Part shown: piece after piece, positions 38,676-47,976 of the stretch
How the letters are laid out: every line of letters starts with the position of its first letter
Position numbering within the stretch: position 1 is the stretch's first letter
Assembly: GCF_026241255.1 (NCBI RefSeq)
Contig: NZ_JAPHNC010000008.1
Location: 1-64,000 of the forward strand
Origin: Helicobacter sp. MIT 21-1697
GTDB taxonomy: Bacteria > Campylobacterota > Campylobacteria > Campylobacterales > Helicobacteraceae
Reading direction: 5' to 3'
Length of the DNA stretch: 64,000 nucleotides
Made by a program: the position numbers and the translations under genes
The notes under the pieces: model-generated
Told to the model about the DNA's origin: nothing
Seen by the model: the letters and a program-made list of their open reading frames with translations, nothing else
Database searches by the model: none

Positions 38676-39233
38676 CTATGAGTGTATTTTAGCTTCCTTG
38701 GCATATTTTTCACCAAGCTCAAAAGCTTTTTTATTTGCTTCTTGAACTTTAGCTGGCACTTTTTCTATCATCGTTTGGAATACAAGATTTCTATCTACAC
38801 ATTGAGTAAAGGTGGTCGTAATAGCAAGTGCTACAACAGATTGCGTTACGACATTGCCCACTTCTTCTTTTGCGATAGTGATGATAGGAATCTCATAAAT
38901 TTTAAATTTTTTTCTATCTTCTTCGCTTGGTCGCACGAGATTTGGCTCAACAACGATGATACCACCTTCTTTTACACCATTTTTAAAAGAATCATAACTC
39001 ACTTGTGCTGTGGAGAGCATAAACTCAATTTCACCTTCATTTGCATAAGGATAAAGGATTTCTTCATTGCTCAGTAGAATATCTACTTTTGTTGGTCCTC
39101 CACGCACTTGACTTGTGTAGGTTGCAGCTTTTACTCCATAACCTTTATCTTTAATTTGCGCTTCAGCGAGAATCTCTCCTGCCAAAAGCACACCTTGTCC
39201 TCCTACGCCTGTAAATCGTAACTGATGCATCAT
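38676..39233 (-). CDS. oorC: 2-oxoglutarate:acceptor oxidoreductase subunit OorC (gamma)
   Basis: 185-aa gamma-type domain of 2-oxoacid:acceptor oxidoreductases, with FTGVGGQGVLLAGEILAE near 7-24 and VRGGPTKVDI near 44. The four-subunit enzyme oxidises 2-oxoglutarate to succinyl-CoA, passing electrons to a ferredoxin or flavodoxin, and replaces 2-oxoglutarate dehydrogenase in Helicobacter. Last in the mdh-oorDABC order, one base after oorB. Confidence 0.95.
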   Translation of the reverse strand: MMHQLRFTGVGGQGVLLAGEILAEAQIKDKGYGVKAATYTSQVRGGPTKVDILLSNEEILYPYANEGEIEFMLSTAQVSYDSFKNGVKEGGIIVVEPNLVRPSEEDRKKFKIYEIPIITIAKEEVGNVVTQSVVALAITTTFTQCVDRNLVFQTMIEKVPAKVQEANKKAFELGEKYAKEAKIHS

Positions 39234-39234
39234 T

Positions 39235-40062
39235 TTAATGTCCCCCTTTAGCTTGAGCTTTTTTAATTACATCTTCGTATGCTTGACAATATTCAACTCT
39301 ATCTGTTTGATGCTTGAGGATTCCTGTAGGGAACTTACCTGCGCGTTCTTCAGGTGAGAGCGTGTCAAATTTATTTTTAGACACAAGACGAGATTCTATC
39401 CATTTAAGCATAGATGTTGCTTCACCCATTTTATTCTTGCGCCCAAGATTGATATGACAATTACTATGAATATCAAAAAAACTAAATCCTTTATGGGTAA
39501 AACCTTCCATAAGGACTTTTTCAAGTTTTTTGGGAGTGAGCACGCTTTCACGCGCAACAAAACTTGCTCCTGCTGCACTTGCCACTTCACAAGGGTCAAA
39601 ATTAGGGTCAATATTGCCATATTGTGCTGTAACTGTCCAAAAATCTTTAGGTGTAGTAGGTGAAGTTTGAGAATTAGTAAGCCCATAGATGAAGTTATTA
39701 ATCATCACAAGGTTAAGGTCAATATTGCGCCGACAAGCGTGAATTGTGTGATTTCCACCAATAGCCATAGAATCTCCATCACCAGAGATAACAACTACTT
39801 TTTTATCGGGGTTGGCAAGCTTAATGCCCGTAGCATATGCCATTGTTCTGCCGTGTGTGGTATGCACAGTGTTGCAATTCACATATGAAGAGAATCTTCC
39901 CGAGCAACCAATCCCGCTTACAATACATACATCATTCATATTCCAGCCAAGTGCATCAATAGCGCGTATTACGCTTTTTAAGATAACACCATCGCCGCAG
40001 CCCCAACACCAAAGTGTTGGCATTTTATCCATTCGTAAATATTCTTCGTAATTAAAAGCCAT
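39235..40062 (-). CDS. oorB: 2-oxoglutarate:acceptor oxidoreductase subunit OorB (beta, TPP)
   Basis: The ATG at 40062 (MAFNYEEYLRMDKMP) has AAGGAGATG upstream inside the end of oorA; a longer frame upstream is not needed. The 275-aa subunit carries the thiamine diphosphate site: LWCWGCGDGV near 17, SGIGCSGRF, and GDGDSMAIGGNH near 91, the GDG...N motif that holds Mg-TPP. Part of the oorDABC operon. Confidence 0.95.
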   Translation of the reverse strand: MAFNYEEYLRMDKMPTLWCWGCGDGVILKSVIRAIDALGWNMNDVCIVSGIGCSGRFSSYVNCNTVHTTHGRTMAYATGIKLANPDKKVVVISGDGDSMAIGGNHTIHACRRNIDLNLVMINNFIYGLTNSQTSPTTPKDFWTVTAQYGNIDPNFDPCEVASAAGASFVARESVLTPKKLEKVLMEGFTHKGFSFFDIHSNCHINLGRKNKMGEATSMLKWIESRLVSKNKFDTLSPEERAGKFPTGILKHQTDRVEYCQAYEDVIKKAQAKGGH

Positions 40063-40063
40063 T

Positions 40064-41188
40064 TTACATCTCCTTGATTGTTGTGATAATCTCTGTGGGT
40101 GAAATACTGCGTCCATTAGCCTTGCCTAGAAAAGCAATATCTTTTTGCATAATACGTTCCACCTCTTGTCTGTATTGTCCCTTATTGAGCTCAATCATAA
40201 GAATTTTCTCAAATTTTTTGCCTAGTGCCTTAAGTTGTTTTGCGGGGCTAGGCCACATTGTGATAGGACGGAAAAGCCCTACTTTTACACCTTGTTTTCT
40301 TAGAGTATGAATAGCCTCTTTTACAGAAAGCGAAACAGAACCATAGGCAATAATAAGAATCTCTGCATCATTTATCTCATATTCTTCATACTCCACAATA
40401 TCATCAATATGAGATTCAATCTTATTAAAAAGTCTATCAATAAGGTTTTGCGATAGCTTTTCATCTTCAGTTGGGAATCCGCTTGCTCCGTGATGAAGTC
40501 CTGTGATATGGTATTTGTAGCCCTTGAAGAACGGATTAAGCACAGCAGGTTTATCTTGTGCAACACCATAAGGCTGATAATCTTTTGGGTCGCCTTTAAA
40601 TTCTTCGCGATTGTAGATTGTAGGTTTAATATCTTTGAAATCAGGAATGAGCGTTTTGCCGTGCATATGTCCTATTGTTTCATCAAGAAGCAAGAAAACA
40701 GGTGTCATATACTTTTCTGCAAGATTAAATGCACGAATAGTTTGTGTATAAGCCTCTTGAAGATTCCCTACTGCAAGTGCGATTGAGCAAAAATCGCCGT
40801 GGCTGGGAGATTTAGTTTGGTTAATATCACCTTGCGATACACGTGTAGGCAATCCTGTGGAAGGTCCTCCACGCATTACATCAACTACCACAAGAGGAAT
40901 TTCAGCCATAAAGCCATAACCAATTTGTTCAGATTTAAGCGATATGCCCGGTCCAGAAGTAGCAGTCATCGCTTTGACACCACTCATTGATGCTCCTAAT
41001 GCCACAGCAATGCCACTAATTTCATCTTCCATTTGGATAAACTTTCCTCCAATTTTTGGTAGTTCCACACTCATCTCGTGCGCAATTTCACTTGAAGGCG
41101 TGATGGGATAGCCACCAAAAAAACGACAACCTGATTCTATCGCAGCTAACGCGACAAGTTCATTTCCTCCTGTAATTAGCTCACGCAT
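40064..41188 (-). CDS. oorA: 2-oxoglutarate:acceptor oxidoreductase subunit OorA (alpha)
   Basis: 374-aa pyrimidine-domain subunit: GYPITPSSEIAHEM near 22, EDEISGIAVALGASMSGVKAMTATSGPG near 56 (split here only for description) and RVSQGDINQTKSP near 118. It pairs with OorB to form the TPP site. It lies 9 bases downstream of oorD and its end carries the ribosome-binding site of oorB. Confidence 0.95.
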   Translation of the reverse strand: MRELITGGNELVALAAIESGCRFFGGYPITPSSEIAHEMSVELPKIGGKFIQMEDEISGIAVALGASMSGVKAMTATSGPGISLKSEQIGYGFMAEIPLVVVDVMRGGPSTGLPTRVSQGDINQTKSPSHGDFCSIALAVGNLQEAYTQTIRAFNLAEKYMTPVFLLLDETIGHMHGKTLIPDFKDIKPTIYNREEFKGDPKDYQPYGVAQDKPAVLNPFFKGYKYHITGLHHGASGFPTEDEKLSQNLIDRLFNKIESHIDDIVEYEEYEINDAEILIIAYGSVSLSVKEAIHTLRKQGVKVGLFRPITMWPSPAKQLKALGKKFEKILMIELNKGQYRQEVERIMQKDIAFLGKANGRSISPTEIITTIKEM

Positions 41189-41197
41189 TTTCTCTCC

Positions 41198-41509
41198 TTA
41201 TATCACCATAAATTTGTTTTCTTTGATTTTTGCAGCGCGTTCTTGCGCTTCTTTGCTGACTTTGGCGAACTTGAATTCTTCCTTATCGGCAACAAAAATT
41301 GCAAAATCAGGACAATGCAGCTCGCATTCTCTACAACCAATACAACTCTCTGGATAAGCCACAGAGATGATTTTTCCTAGAACTTTATGTTCATCTTTTT
41401 TCATACCCAAAACGCCACTCGGACAGAGCGACACACATACATCACACGCTTTGCAACGTGTCTCATCAACCCATACCGGCACATTTTGCGGTGCTTTTTT
41501 GATTCCCAT
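41198..41509 (-). CDS. oorD: 2-oxoglutarate:acceptor oxidoreductase subunit OorD (ferredoxin)
   Basis: 103-aa ferredoxin-like delta subunit with two 4Fe-4S motifs, CKACDVCVSLCPSGVL near 19 and CIGCRECELHCPDF near 57. It takes electrons from the catalytic subunits. The start at 41509 has AAGGAAGG upstream. It follows mdh by 36 bases, so the operon reads mdh-oorD-oorA-oorB-oorC. Confidence 0.95.
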   Translation of the reverse strand: MGIKKAPQNVPVWVDETRCKACDVCVSLCPSGVLGMKKDEHKVLGKIISVAYPESCIGCRECELHCPDFAIFVADKEEFKFAKVSKEAQERAAKIKENKFMVI

Positions 41510-41545
41510 TTCCCTTCCTTTCTCGTTTAGAATAGATGTGTTACT

Positions 41546-42502
41546 TTAAGATTCTCTGTTTAACAATGCGTTATCTTTAAGAATCTCAACTTGTTGTTTG
41601 ATACCCTGTGTGGAAATATTTAACATTTCCTGCTCTTGCTGATTCAATGGTAATTCTACAATGTGTTTCACTCCTTTTTTGCCAAGTTTAATTGGAAGCC
41701 CAAGATAAATGTCTTTTATTCCATATTCACCCTCTGTAAATACGCTACATACGAGTGTCTCTTCATTTGGGGTGGCAATAGCCTCAAGTATTTTTATCAC
41801 TCCACTTGCGGGAGCAAAATATGCCGAGCCTTGTTGATAATAATTTACAATTTTAGCTCCGCCACCTTTTGTTTCTCTGATGAGTTCCTCTTGCATTTGA
41901 GGGGTAAAAATATCAGTAAAACTTTTACCCTCACAAAGGCAATAACGCAACAAAGGTAACATATCATCACTATGAGCCCCTATTACAAATGATTGTATAT
42001 GTTTATTAAAATTTCCAAGCATTGCTTTGCTTTCATAGGTAAGTCGTGCGCTATCAAGCACTCCTGCCATACCAATTACACGTTCTTTTTCAAATCCACT
42101 CCAATGTTTTGCCACAAGACACATTGCATCAAGTGGGTTTGAAACAATAATCAGTAGTGCTTGAGGAGCAACCCTAGCCACATTTGAGCTAATCTCTCGT
42201 AAAATAAACGCATTTTTAAGTAGTAAATCATTACGCGTCATATTAGGAGTGCGTGGGAATCCAGCAGTGATTATTACCACTTCACTATCAGTCATTTCTT
42301 CATAAGAATCACAACCCCTGATAAGAGTAGGAATATCAAAAATGGCTGCAGCTTGTGAAATATCAAGCCCCACACCTTTGCAACGAGGAATATCATTGCT
42401 AAAAAGGAGAATCTCTCTTGCAATATGTCGCATAGCACCTAAAAATGCAATATGAGAGCCGACATTGCCAGAGCCGCCGATGATAGCGATTTTCCCAAAC
42501 AT
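41546..42502 (-). CDS. mdh: Malate dehydrogenase, lactate/malate dehydrogenase family
   Basis: 318-aa protein with the NAD site IIGGSGNVGSHIAF (7-20), substrate Arg loop PRTPNMTRNDLL near 80, SNPLDAM near 117 and the catalytic His in IGAHSDDMLP near 172, where most relatives have GxHGDxM. The Arg pattern favours malate over lactate. Placement directly before oorDABC joins two TCA-cycle reactions in one operon; C. jejuni has mdh-sucCD-oor, but sucCD is absent here. Confidence 0.88.
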   Translation of the reverse strand: MFGKIAIIGGSGNVGSHIAFLGAMRHIAREILLFSNDIPRCKGVGLDISQAAAIFDIPTLIRGCDSYEEMTDSEVVIITAGFPRTPNMTRNDLLLKNAFILREISSNVARVAPQALLIIVSNPLDAMCLVAKHWSGFEKERVIGMAGVLDSARLTYESKAMLGNFNKHIQSFVIGAHSDDMLPLLRYCLCEGKSFTDIFTPQMQEELIRETKGGGAKIVNYYQQGSAYFAPASGVIKILEAIATPNEETLVCSVFTEGEYGIKDIYLGLPIKLGKKGVKHIVELPLNQQEQEMLNISTQGIKQQVEILKDNALLNRES

Positions 42503-42567
42503 TTTTCTTCCTAAAGACTAAAAATATTTTTTGTATAGCTTTTAGAGATTTTTAGATAATACTTAAA

Positions 42568-42590
42568 AAGTTAAACAAAAAATTTAACTT
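42568..42590. promoter_or_regulatory. Perfect 8-bp inverted repeat between mltG and mdh
   Basis: AAGTTAAA-CAAAAAA-TTTAACTT lies 66 bases upstream of the mdh start and 40 bases past the mltG stop. It could be an operator for the mdh-oor operon or a weak terminator for mltG. Two further TTAAC(T) copies nearby favour a binding site. Inference only. Confidence 0.35.
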
Positions 42591-42629
42591 GCTAACTATG
42601 AAACAATTTAACTTAAAAGCAAATAAAAC

Positions 42630-43559
42630 TTAGAAATAGCTACGATGTTCTTCATAAGTTTTACTAAATTTATGTGTGCCTGTAGTTCTATCTCGCACAA
42701 AGTAAAGATAATCCACATCAGCAGGTTTGAGCACTGCCTCAATGGCTTGTAAGCTTACACTTCCAGCAGGATAGGGCGGCACACCTTTGTTTTTGTAAGT
42801 ATTATAGGGCGTATCATCATTGCGAATACGTTCAGGTGTAACTTTAGAGTGTGAATAGTGCCCATAATTAAGTGAGCCGTCCATTTGCAAGGGCATATTT
42901 TTTTTGATACGATTAAATACTACGGCTGCTACAATAGGCATTTCTTCATTATTTGCTGCTTCTTTTTGCACCACAGAGGCAATACTTACATTTTTAAACC
43001 ATTGCTCTTGATTGTAAGAGCCAAGTAGTTTTATTGCATTTTGTTCGTGTCGCTTCATAGAGATTTCATAGAGAATCTTCATTATTTCATCTTCCTTGAT
43101 ACCAACGGGAAGATTATAAGTATCTGGGAAAATTACCCCATCAGGATAGGGGAAATACTTATCATAAGCACTTTGGAGTTCATCTGCAGAGAGATTAAAT
43201 TTTTGTGCAAGTATGCGAATAAAATAATACAAGGTTTCGCCCGGAATCAGCGTAACTTCTTTAGTAGCAGCTTTTGAGCTTACAAGAGCTTTAAAAAATG
43301 CACCTTTAGGTAACAATTCAGATTTCATATCAATATAGCCACTTTGCGGTTGTCCTAAGAAACGAATGAATAGAGCATCTAATTTATTAAGGTGTTGCCC
43401 GTTATTATTTAAGTATGTTATAATTCTAGGTAGTGAGCCTTTGGGTAGATTGACTATGCGTTCAGTTTGCACAGGGTGGAGCAAATAAAACAATACGGTT
43501 ACAACAATAATGATAAAAAAATCCAAAAGCATTGCAAGTATAGTTATTTTTTTACTCAT
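42630..43559 (-). CDS. mltG: Endolytic transglycosylase MltG (YceG-like)
   Basis: From the ATG at 43559 the protein is 309 aa: one membrane anchor (about 5-28) then the YceG periplasmic domain, with the catalytic Glu in VQKEAANNEEMPIVA near 200 and the conserved LQMDGSLNYG and PYNTY segments. It cleaves nascent peptidoglycan glycan strands. Its first 50 bases overlap head-to-head with the start of the AsmA-like gene at 43510 on the other strand. A further upstream start at 43601 would overlap even more. Confidence 0.9.
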   Translation of the reverse strand: MSKKITILAMLLDFFIIIVVTVLFYLLHPVQTERIVNLPKGSLPRIITYLNNNGQHLNKLDALFIRFLGQPQSGYIDMKSELLPKGAFFKALVSSKAATKEVTLIPGETLYYFIRILAQKFNLSADELQSAYDKYFPYPDGVIFPDTYNLPVGIKEDEIMKILYEISMKRHEQNAIKLLGSYNQEQWFKNVSIASVVQKEAANNEEMPIVAAVVFNRIKKNMPLQMDGSLNYGHYSHSKVTPERIRNDDTPYNTYKNKGVPPYPAGSVSLQAIEAVLKPADVDYLYFVRDRTTGTHKFSKTYEEHRSYF

Positions 43560-46446
43560 TTTACTTTCGCTTTCAATTATAGGATATAAGGTTCTTTCCA
43601 ATGGTATTTATAGCCCTTCTATAAGTTTTGGAAAGACTCATATTGAGGGATTGTATCTTAGATTAAATAACAAGTTGGTTTTAGAAGTCCAAAAACTTGA
43701 TATATCGGCGTGGCAGACTGAAGATAATTCGCAATCGCAAGATAAAAAAGATACATCTATGAGCGCCGATGAGATATTAGGCTGGATTAAGAAGTTTTTA
43801 TTTGTTACTTCGTATTTTGAAAAGCTTGATATTAAGAATCTTGTTTTAGTAGATAAGCTTCAACGAAGTGTTTATTATGATGGTAAAGAATATGTCATTA
43901 ATACACCTGCACTTATCGCAAGATTGGGCGTAGAAGATAACAATAAAGTTATAGAACTCTTTATTTATCAATTTGATATTTTGCAATTTGGTTTGCAAAT
44001 GCAAGGAAAATTTTCTTACCAACCGCTTAAAAAAACACTTGAAATGAGGATCGCAATTTCGCCTCAAGAGCAGACTAATGACCCAGAGCAACCTACACTT
44101 TTTGTGCATGGTGTTACAGATTTTCATAAAATCAATATGGAGGCTTCTAGTTCTCATCTTTATAATCTTGAGAGTATTAAGCCCTATATTTTAAAACTCA
44201 ATAATCCAATACTTAATGATTGGCTGTTTAAAAATGTGCATTATGATGTGTTAAAACTTCATTCTCTTAGATTCCAAAGCACACTTAATAAGCATTTTTT
44301 TCCCCAGCTCCAAAAAACGCTTGCTCTTGACTTAGCCATAGAATCTCCAAAAGTTTATCTAGCACCCCATCTTAAGCCTATTGAGGCAACACGTGTGATT
44401 TTATATATGCGAGATGAAAAACTCACTTTTTTACTCAAAGAACCATTTTTTACAAATATGAATCTTGATGGCTCTGAAGTTACAATAAGTAATATTTTTA
44501 CCCAACCTCCTAGCGTTCAAGTTGCCATTCGCTCTCATAATGCTGTGTTGAATAATGAGTTGAGCAATTTGCTCCAAATTTATAATATTAATGTGCCTTT
44601 GCGCAGTGTAGATTCTGTCTTAGATGTGAATCTTGATATTGACATACAGAGTAAAGACAAGCAACTCCATACATTTGTCAATGGCAATATTGCTACGCCA
44701 AATACGACATTGGACATAGGAGGACAAAAGCTTATAGTGGATAATTTCAACCTTATTTTTGCTAATGCTCCCAATAGGGCTTATGTCCAGCTTCTTAATA
44801 CAAAGATTAATTATGCTAATGACATTCAAGGCATACTTAATATTTTGTGGAATCTGCAAGATTCTAAGCTACAAGGAAATTTGCTTATTGATAAATTTGC
44901 CCTGAGATCACACAATCTCTCTCAAGCTAAGGCTTTACCACAAATATCAAAAGAAAGCGATGAACTGACAAGGCGCATTATTCAAGCTATTTATGACGAA
45001 TCACAAAAAGGATTGAGCGAAGAGATTCTCAAAATTGATAAAAATAATCTTAAAAAAGTAAGTATTTTCGGAGATTTAGGACAAGATAAAGTTATTACTC
45101 TGCCAGATTTTGGTGTGAATATTTACATAGGGGAGGAGAGTGTATTTGAATTGAGTGATATTGCTAAAATTTATCCCTATTCCCCTATTTTGCAATATTT
45201 TGGCATACCAAAAGGTTCGCTCAAGCTTTGGACAAAAGATTTTGAAACTATGCGTTTAAGTGCCGAAGTCAATAATTTAACTTATCCACTTTATGATAAA
45301 AATGCTCAACGTTTAAGTCATTTTTTTCTTGAAGGAGTAATTGATAAGCGCGGCATATTCATTGGTTCAAAAAATAAAAAATTTATGTTTGTCAAAGAGG
45401 GCAATATTGTTAAAGTTATTCTTGATGGTTATAATCTGCGTATTGATGAGGTTTTTTCCAGCAAGATTCCCGCTCTTGCACAGATTAATCAAGAAAATGA
45501 GAAAAAAGAGATTCTTACTCCAGAGCAACGTAGAAAACAAGAAGAATTTATTAAAGCAAAACAAAGATATGAGCGCGAAAATAAACTCTCACCACATATT
45601 GTTTATCTTGAAACACGCAATATGGATTTTTATCTTAAGCAATATGTGATTCCATCAGATGTTGCATCTGTTGCTTTGCGCGATGGAATGATACGAGCTG
45701 ATGTTACTTATGGTAATGGAGTGGCAAATGTTGATATGGCATATTCACGAGCAATTTTGCGCTTGAGCAATTTTAGTGCTACATTTCTTAATCGTGTGTG
45801 GCAACGTAATATTTTTCGGGGAGGGCTTTTTAATTTTAAGGGTATTTATGACGATGGCACGCTTAAAGGTGAAATTAGTATGCAAAATACGATTTATCAA
45901 GATTTGGCTATTGTGCAAAATGTTCTTGCACTTATTGATACAATTCCTGCATTGCTTACTTTTCGCAAACCCGGACTTGGCGCAAATGGTTATGAGATTA
46001 AAAATGGTAAAGTGAATCTCCTTATCAATGATGAATATTTGGTGCTTGAGAATATTCATTTGGTGGGCAGTTCTATTGATGTGGAAGGCGGAGGACTTGT
46101 TACATTAAAGAATCAGGCACTTGATATAGTCCTAAAAGCCTCTACGCTTAAGACTTTAACAGATATTATTAATACTATTCCATTGCTTAATTATGTCATT
46201 TTAGGGAGTGATGGTAAGATAACTACGGGAATTGTGCTCAAGGGCACGCTTGATAATCCAAAGAGTGAAGTAAGTGTTGTTGAAGATATTTTACTTAGCC
46301 CCTTTGAAATGGTTGGTAGAATCTTAAAGCCAGTAGATAAACTTTTAAATAATCTTTCCAATGCACTTGATGAAAGTGTAGAATCTATCCCACCAGAGAT
46401 GTTTGATTCTAGCCAATCACCTCAAAAGTTGGATACAATAGAGTAA
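43510..46446 (+). CDS. Large AsmA/DUF3971-like membrane-anchored protein (978 aa)
   Basis: One N-terminal membrane helix (about 8-29) is followed by a very long beta-rich periplasmic part. The C-terminal region (about 780-940) resembles the AsmA-like C domain (GGGLVTLKNQALDIVL, GTLDNPKSEVSVVEDILLSPFEMVGRI split by a few residues). Such proteins (TamB, YhdP, AsmA) are thought to bridge the periplasm and move lipid to the outer membrane. It is the positional equivalent of H. pylori HP0586 next to mltG. Its start codon lies inside the mltG coding region on the opposite strand. Confidence 0.82.
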   Translation: MIKKSKSIASIVIFLLILLSLSIIGYKVLSNGIYSPSISFGKTHIEGLYLRLNNKLVLEVQKLDISAWQTEDNSQSQDKKDTSMSADEILGWIKKFLFVTSYFEKLDIKNLVLVDKLQRSVYYDGKEYVINTPALIARLGVEDNNKVIELFIYQFDILQFGLQMQGKFSYQPLKKTLEMRIAISPQEQTNDPEQPTLFVHGVTDFHKINMEASSSHLYNLESIKPYILKLNNPILNDWLFKNVHYDVLKLHSLRFQSTLNKHFFPQLQKTLALDLAIESPKVYLAPHLKPIEATRVILYMRDEKLTFLLKEPFFTNMNLDGSEVTISNIFTQPPSVQVAIRSHNAVLNNELSNLLQIYNINVPLRSVDSVLDVNLDIDIQSKDKQLHTFVNGNIATPNTTLDIGGQKLIVDNFNLIFANAPNRAYVQLLNTKINYANDIQGILNILWNLQDSKLQGNLLIDKFALRSHNLSQAKALPQISKESDELTRRIIQAIYDESQKGLSEEILKIDKNNLKKVSIFGDLGQDKVITLPDFGVNIYIGEESVFELSDIAKIYPYSPILQYFGIPKGSLKLWTKDFETMRLSAEVNNLTYPLYDKNAQRLSHFFLEGVIDKRGIFIGSKNKKFMFVKEGNIVKVILDGYNLRIDEVFSSKIPALAQINQENEKKEILTPEQRRKQEEFIKAKQRYERENKLSPHIVYLETRNMDFYLKQYVIPSDVASVALRDGMIRADVTYGNGVANVDMAYSRAILRLSNFSATFLNRVWQRNIFRGGLFNFKGIYDDGTLKGEISMQNTIYQDLAIVQNVLALIDTIPALLTFRKPGLGANGYEIKNGKVNLLINDEYLVLENIHLVGSSIDVEGGGLVTLKNQALDIVLKASTLKTLTDIINTIPLLNYVILGSDGKITTGIVLKGTLDNPKSEVSVVEDILLSPFEMVGRILKPVDKLLNNLSNALDESVESIPPEMFDSSQSPQKLDTIE

Positions 46447-46541
46447 GACTAACAAATAAAAATGAGGAGTAATCTTGTTATCTGATTTGAGTTATAATCT
46501 TACTCTTCAAAAAAAACACAAAGATAGGGCAAAGGATTCAT

Positions 46542-46772
46542 ATGACACTTTATGATTGCAATCTTGGAGAAGAGTGCAAGATAGTGCGCTGTGATACACA
46601 AGATAGCGCACTTAAAGATAGGTTTATATCTTTTGGCATAGTGAAAGATAAAATATGTCGTGTAGTGAGGCATTCAATCAATCATTTGGCAGTGGCAGTA
46701 GTGATTGAAGGCACACAAGTAGCCTTGCGAGATTCTGAAGCAAAATTAATCATTGTTGAACCCATAAAGTGA
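46542..46772 (+). CDS. FeoA-domain protein (76 aa)
   Basis: A single SH3-like FeoA domain: LKDRFISFGIVKDKICRVV in the middle and IEGTQVALRDSEAKLIIVEP at the end match the family (LxxxGhxxGxxhxh and hhRxxxAxxIxV). FeoA regulates the ferrous iron permease FeoB, but no feoB is nearby, so the partner could be encoded elsewhere. It lies 9 bases before nth and is probably cotranscribed. Confidence 0.8.
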   Translation: MTLYDCNLGEECKIVRCDTQDSALKDRFISFGIVKDKICRVVRHSINHLAVAVVIEGTQVALRDSEAKLIIVEPIK

Positions 46773-46781
46773 AAGCATATC

Positions 46782-47474
46782 GTGGCAACACAAAAAGTTA
46801 TAAAAAAACCTATACCTAAGTCAAAGGTTTTCAAAAAGCATAATAAAAAAGACATTGAGATTATTAAATCACGATTTTTAGAACATTATGGCAATGCAAA
46901 AACTGAACTCGTGTATCGTAATATTTACGAGTTGCTTGTATGCGTAATGCTTTCGGCTCAATGCACGGATAAGCGTGTGAATCTTGTAACACCAGCATTA
47001 TTTAAAGCCTATCCAAATGTGGCAGCTTTAAGTCAAGCACATCTTGAAGATATTAAGGTTTTGATTCAATCTGTTTCATTTTTTAACAATAAGGCTAAAC
47101 ATCTTCTCACAATGGCAAATCAAGTAATGAATGATTTTAATGGGCAAATTCCAACCACACAAGCAGAGTTAAAGACTCTTGCGGGTGTGGGGCAAAAAAC
47201 TGCCAATGTAGTGCTTATAGAATTTTTTGAGCAAAATTATATGGCAGTGGATACACACGTATTTCGTGTTTCCCATCGTTTGGGATTGAGCAGAGCTAAA
47301 AGTGCTCTTGAGACAGAAAAGGAGCTTACGCAGGTTTTTAAAACACAGCTTAGCACTCTTCATCAAGCTTTTGTGCTTTTTGGTCGTTATACTTGTAAGG
47401 CTTTAAAACCGATATGTGAAAATTGTTTTGTAAGTGAATTTTGTCAAAAAAAATGTAATTTTAAGCCTGCTTAA
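46782..47474 (+). CDS. nth: Endonuclease III (Nth)
   Basis: 230 aa from a GTG start. The helix-hairpin-helix LAGVGQKTANVVL supplies the catalytic Lys (about 141) and VDTHVFRVSHRLGL the catalytic Asp (about 159). Four Cys in the order C-x6-C-x2-C-x5-C (CKALKPICENCFVSEFC) bind the 4Fe-4S cluster. It removes oxidised pyrimidines and cuts at abasic sites. A basic 25-residue N-terminal extension is present. Confidence 0.96.
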   Translation: MATQKVIKKPIPKSKVFKKHNKKDIEIIKSRFLEHYGNAKTELVYRNIYELLVCVMLSAQCTDKRVNLVTPALFKAYPNVAALSQAHLEDIKVLIQSVSFFNNKAKHLLTMANQVMNDFNGQIPTTQAELKTLAGVGQKTANVVLIEFFEQNYMAVDTHVFRVSHRLGLSRAKSALETEKELTQVFKTQLSTLHQAFVLFGRYTCKALKPICENCFVSEFCQKKCNFKPA

Positions 47475-47555
47475 AATATAAACTTCAATATTTTAATTGT
47501 ATAGTGTATAATACTTGCTATACAACATTATCTTGTAAAGTAAAGGTGGTTTGGT

Positions 47556-47960
47556 ATGGATATTATTCATCGTAGTTTTTTTGACATTGTGCAAAATAGC
47601 ATTAATAAAACACCCCACGATTCAATTATGCCGCTTAAAAAGGGGTATTTAAGCAGGATTAGTATGATTGGCACACATAATAATGTATATTTGCTTTTTG
47701 ACAAGGCTTTTTTGCGTATTTTTTGTGCAGAGTTTTTGGGTGAAGAAAATCCAAATGAACAAGCCTTAGAAGATATGGCAAAAGAGTTGGCAAATCTTAC
47801 CGTTGGTAGAGCAAAGGTAATGACGCAGGAGCTTGGTAAAAGCTTTAATATTTCTACACCTGATTTTTTGGGGCATCGTTTGATTAAAAATTATGACCAC
47901 GGATTACACTTTCGGCTTAATAATGGGCGATGTAGTATATATATAAGACGTGTAGATTAA
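47556..47960 (+). CDS. CheX-like chemotaxis phosphatase domain protein (134 aa)
   Basis: The layout matches CheX: a beta part with LLFDKAFLRIFCAEFLGEE, then the helix ALEDMAKELANLTVGRAK, which parallels the CheX signature (ExxxNxxxGxAK). CheX removes phosphate from CheY-P. It ends 16 bases before fliN, placing it at the switch complex where CheY acts. The family call rests on pattern only, but the context supports it. Confidence 0.75.
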   Translation: MDIIHRSFFDIVQNSINKTPHDSIMPLKKGYLSRISMIGTHNNVYLLFDKAFLRIFCAEFLGEENPNEQALEDMAKELANLTVGRAKVMTQELGKSFNISTPDFLGHRLIKNYDHGLHFRLNNGRCSIYIRRVD

Positions 47961-47976
47961 TTTTTAGGGAGTTATA

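Noticed and set aside
46542-46772. feoAB iron-uptake operon
   Set aside because: Only a FeoA domain is present; the next gene is nth, with no FeoB G-domain or permease nearby.
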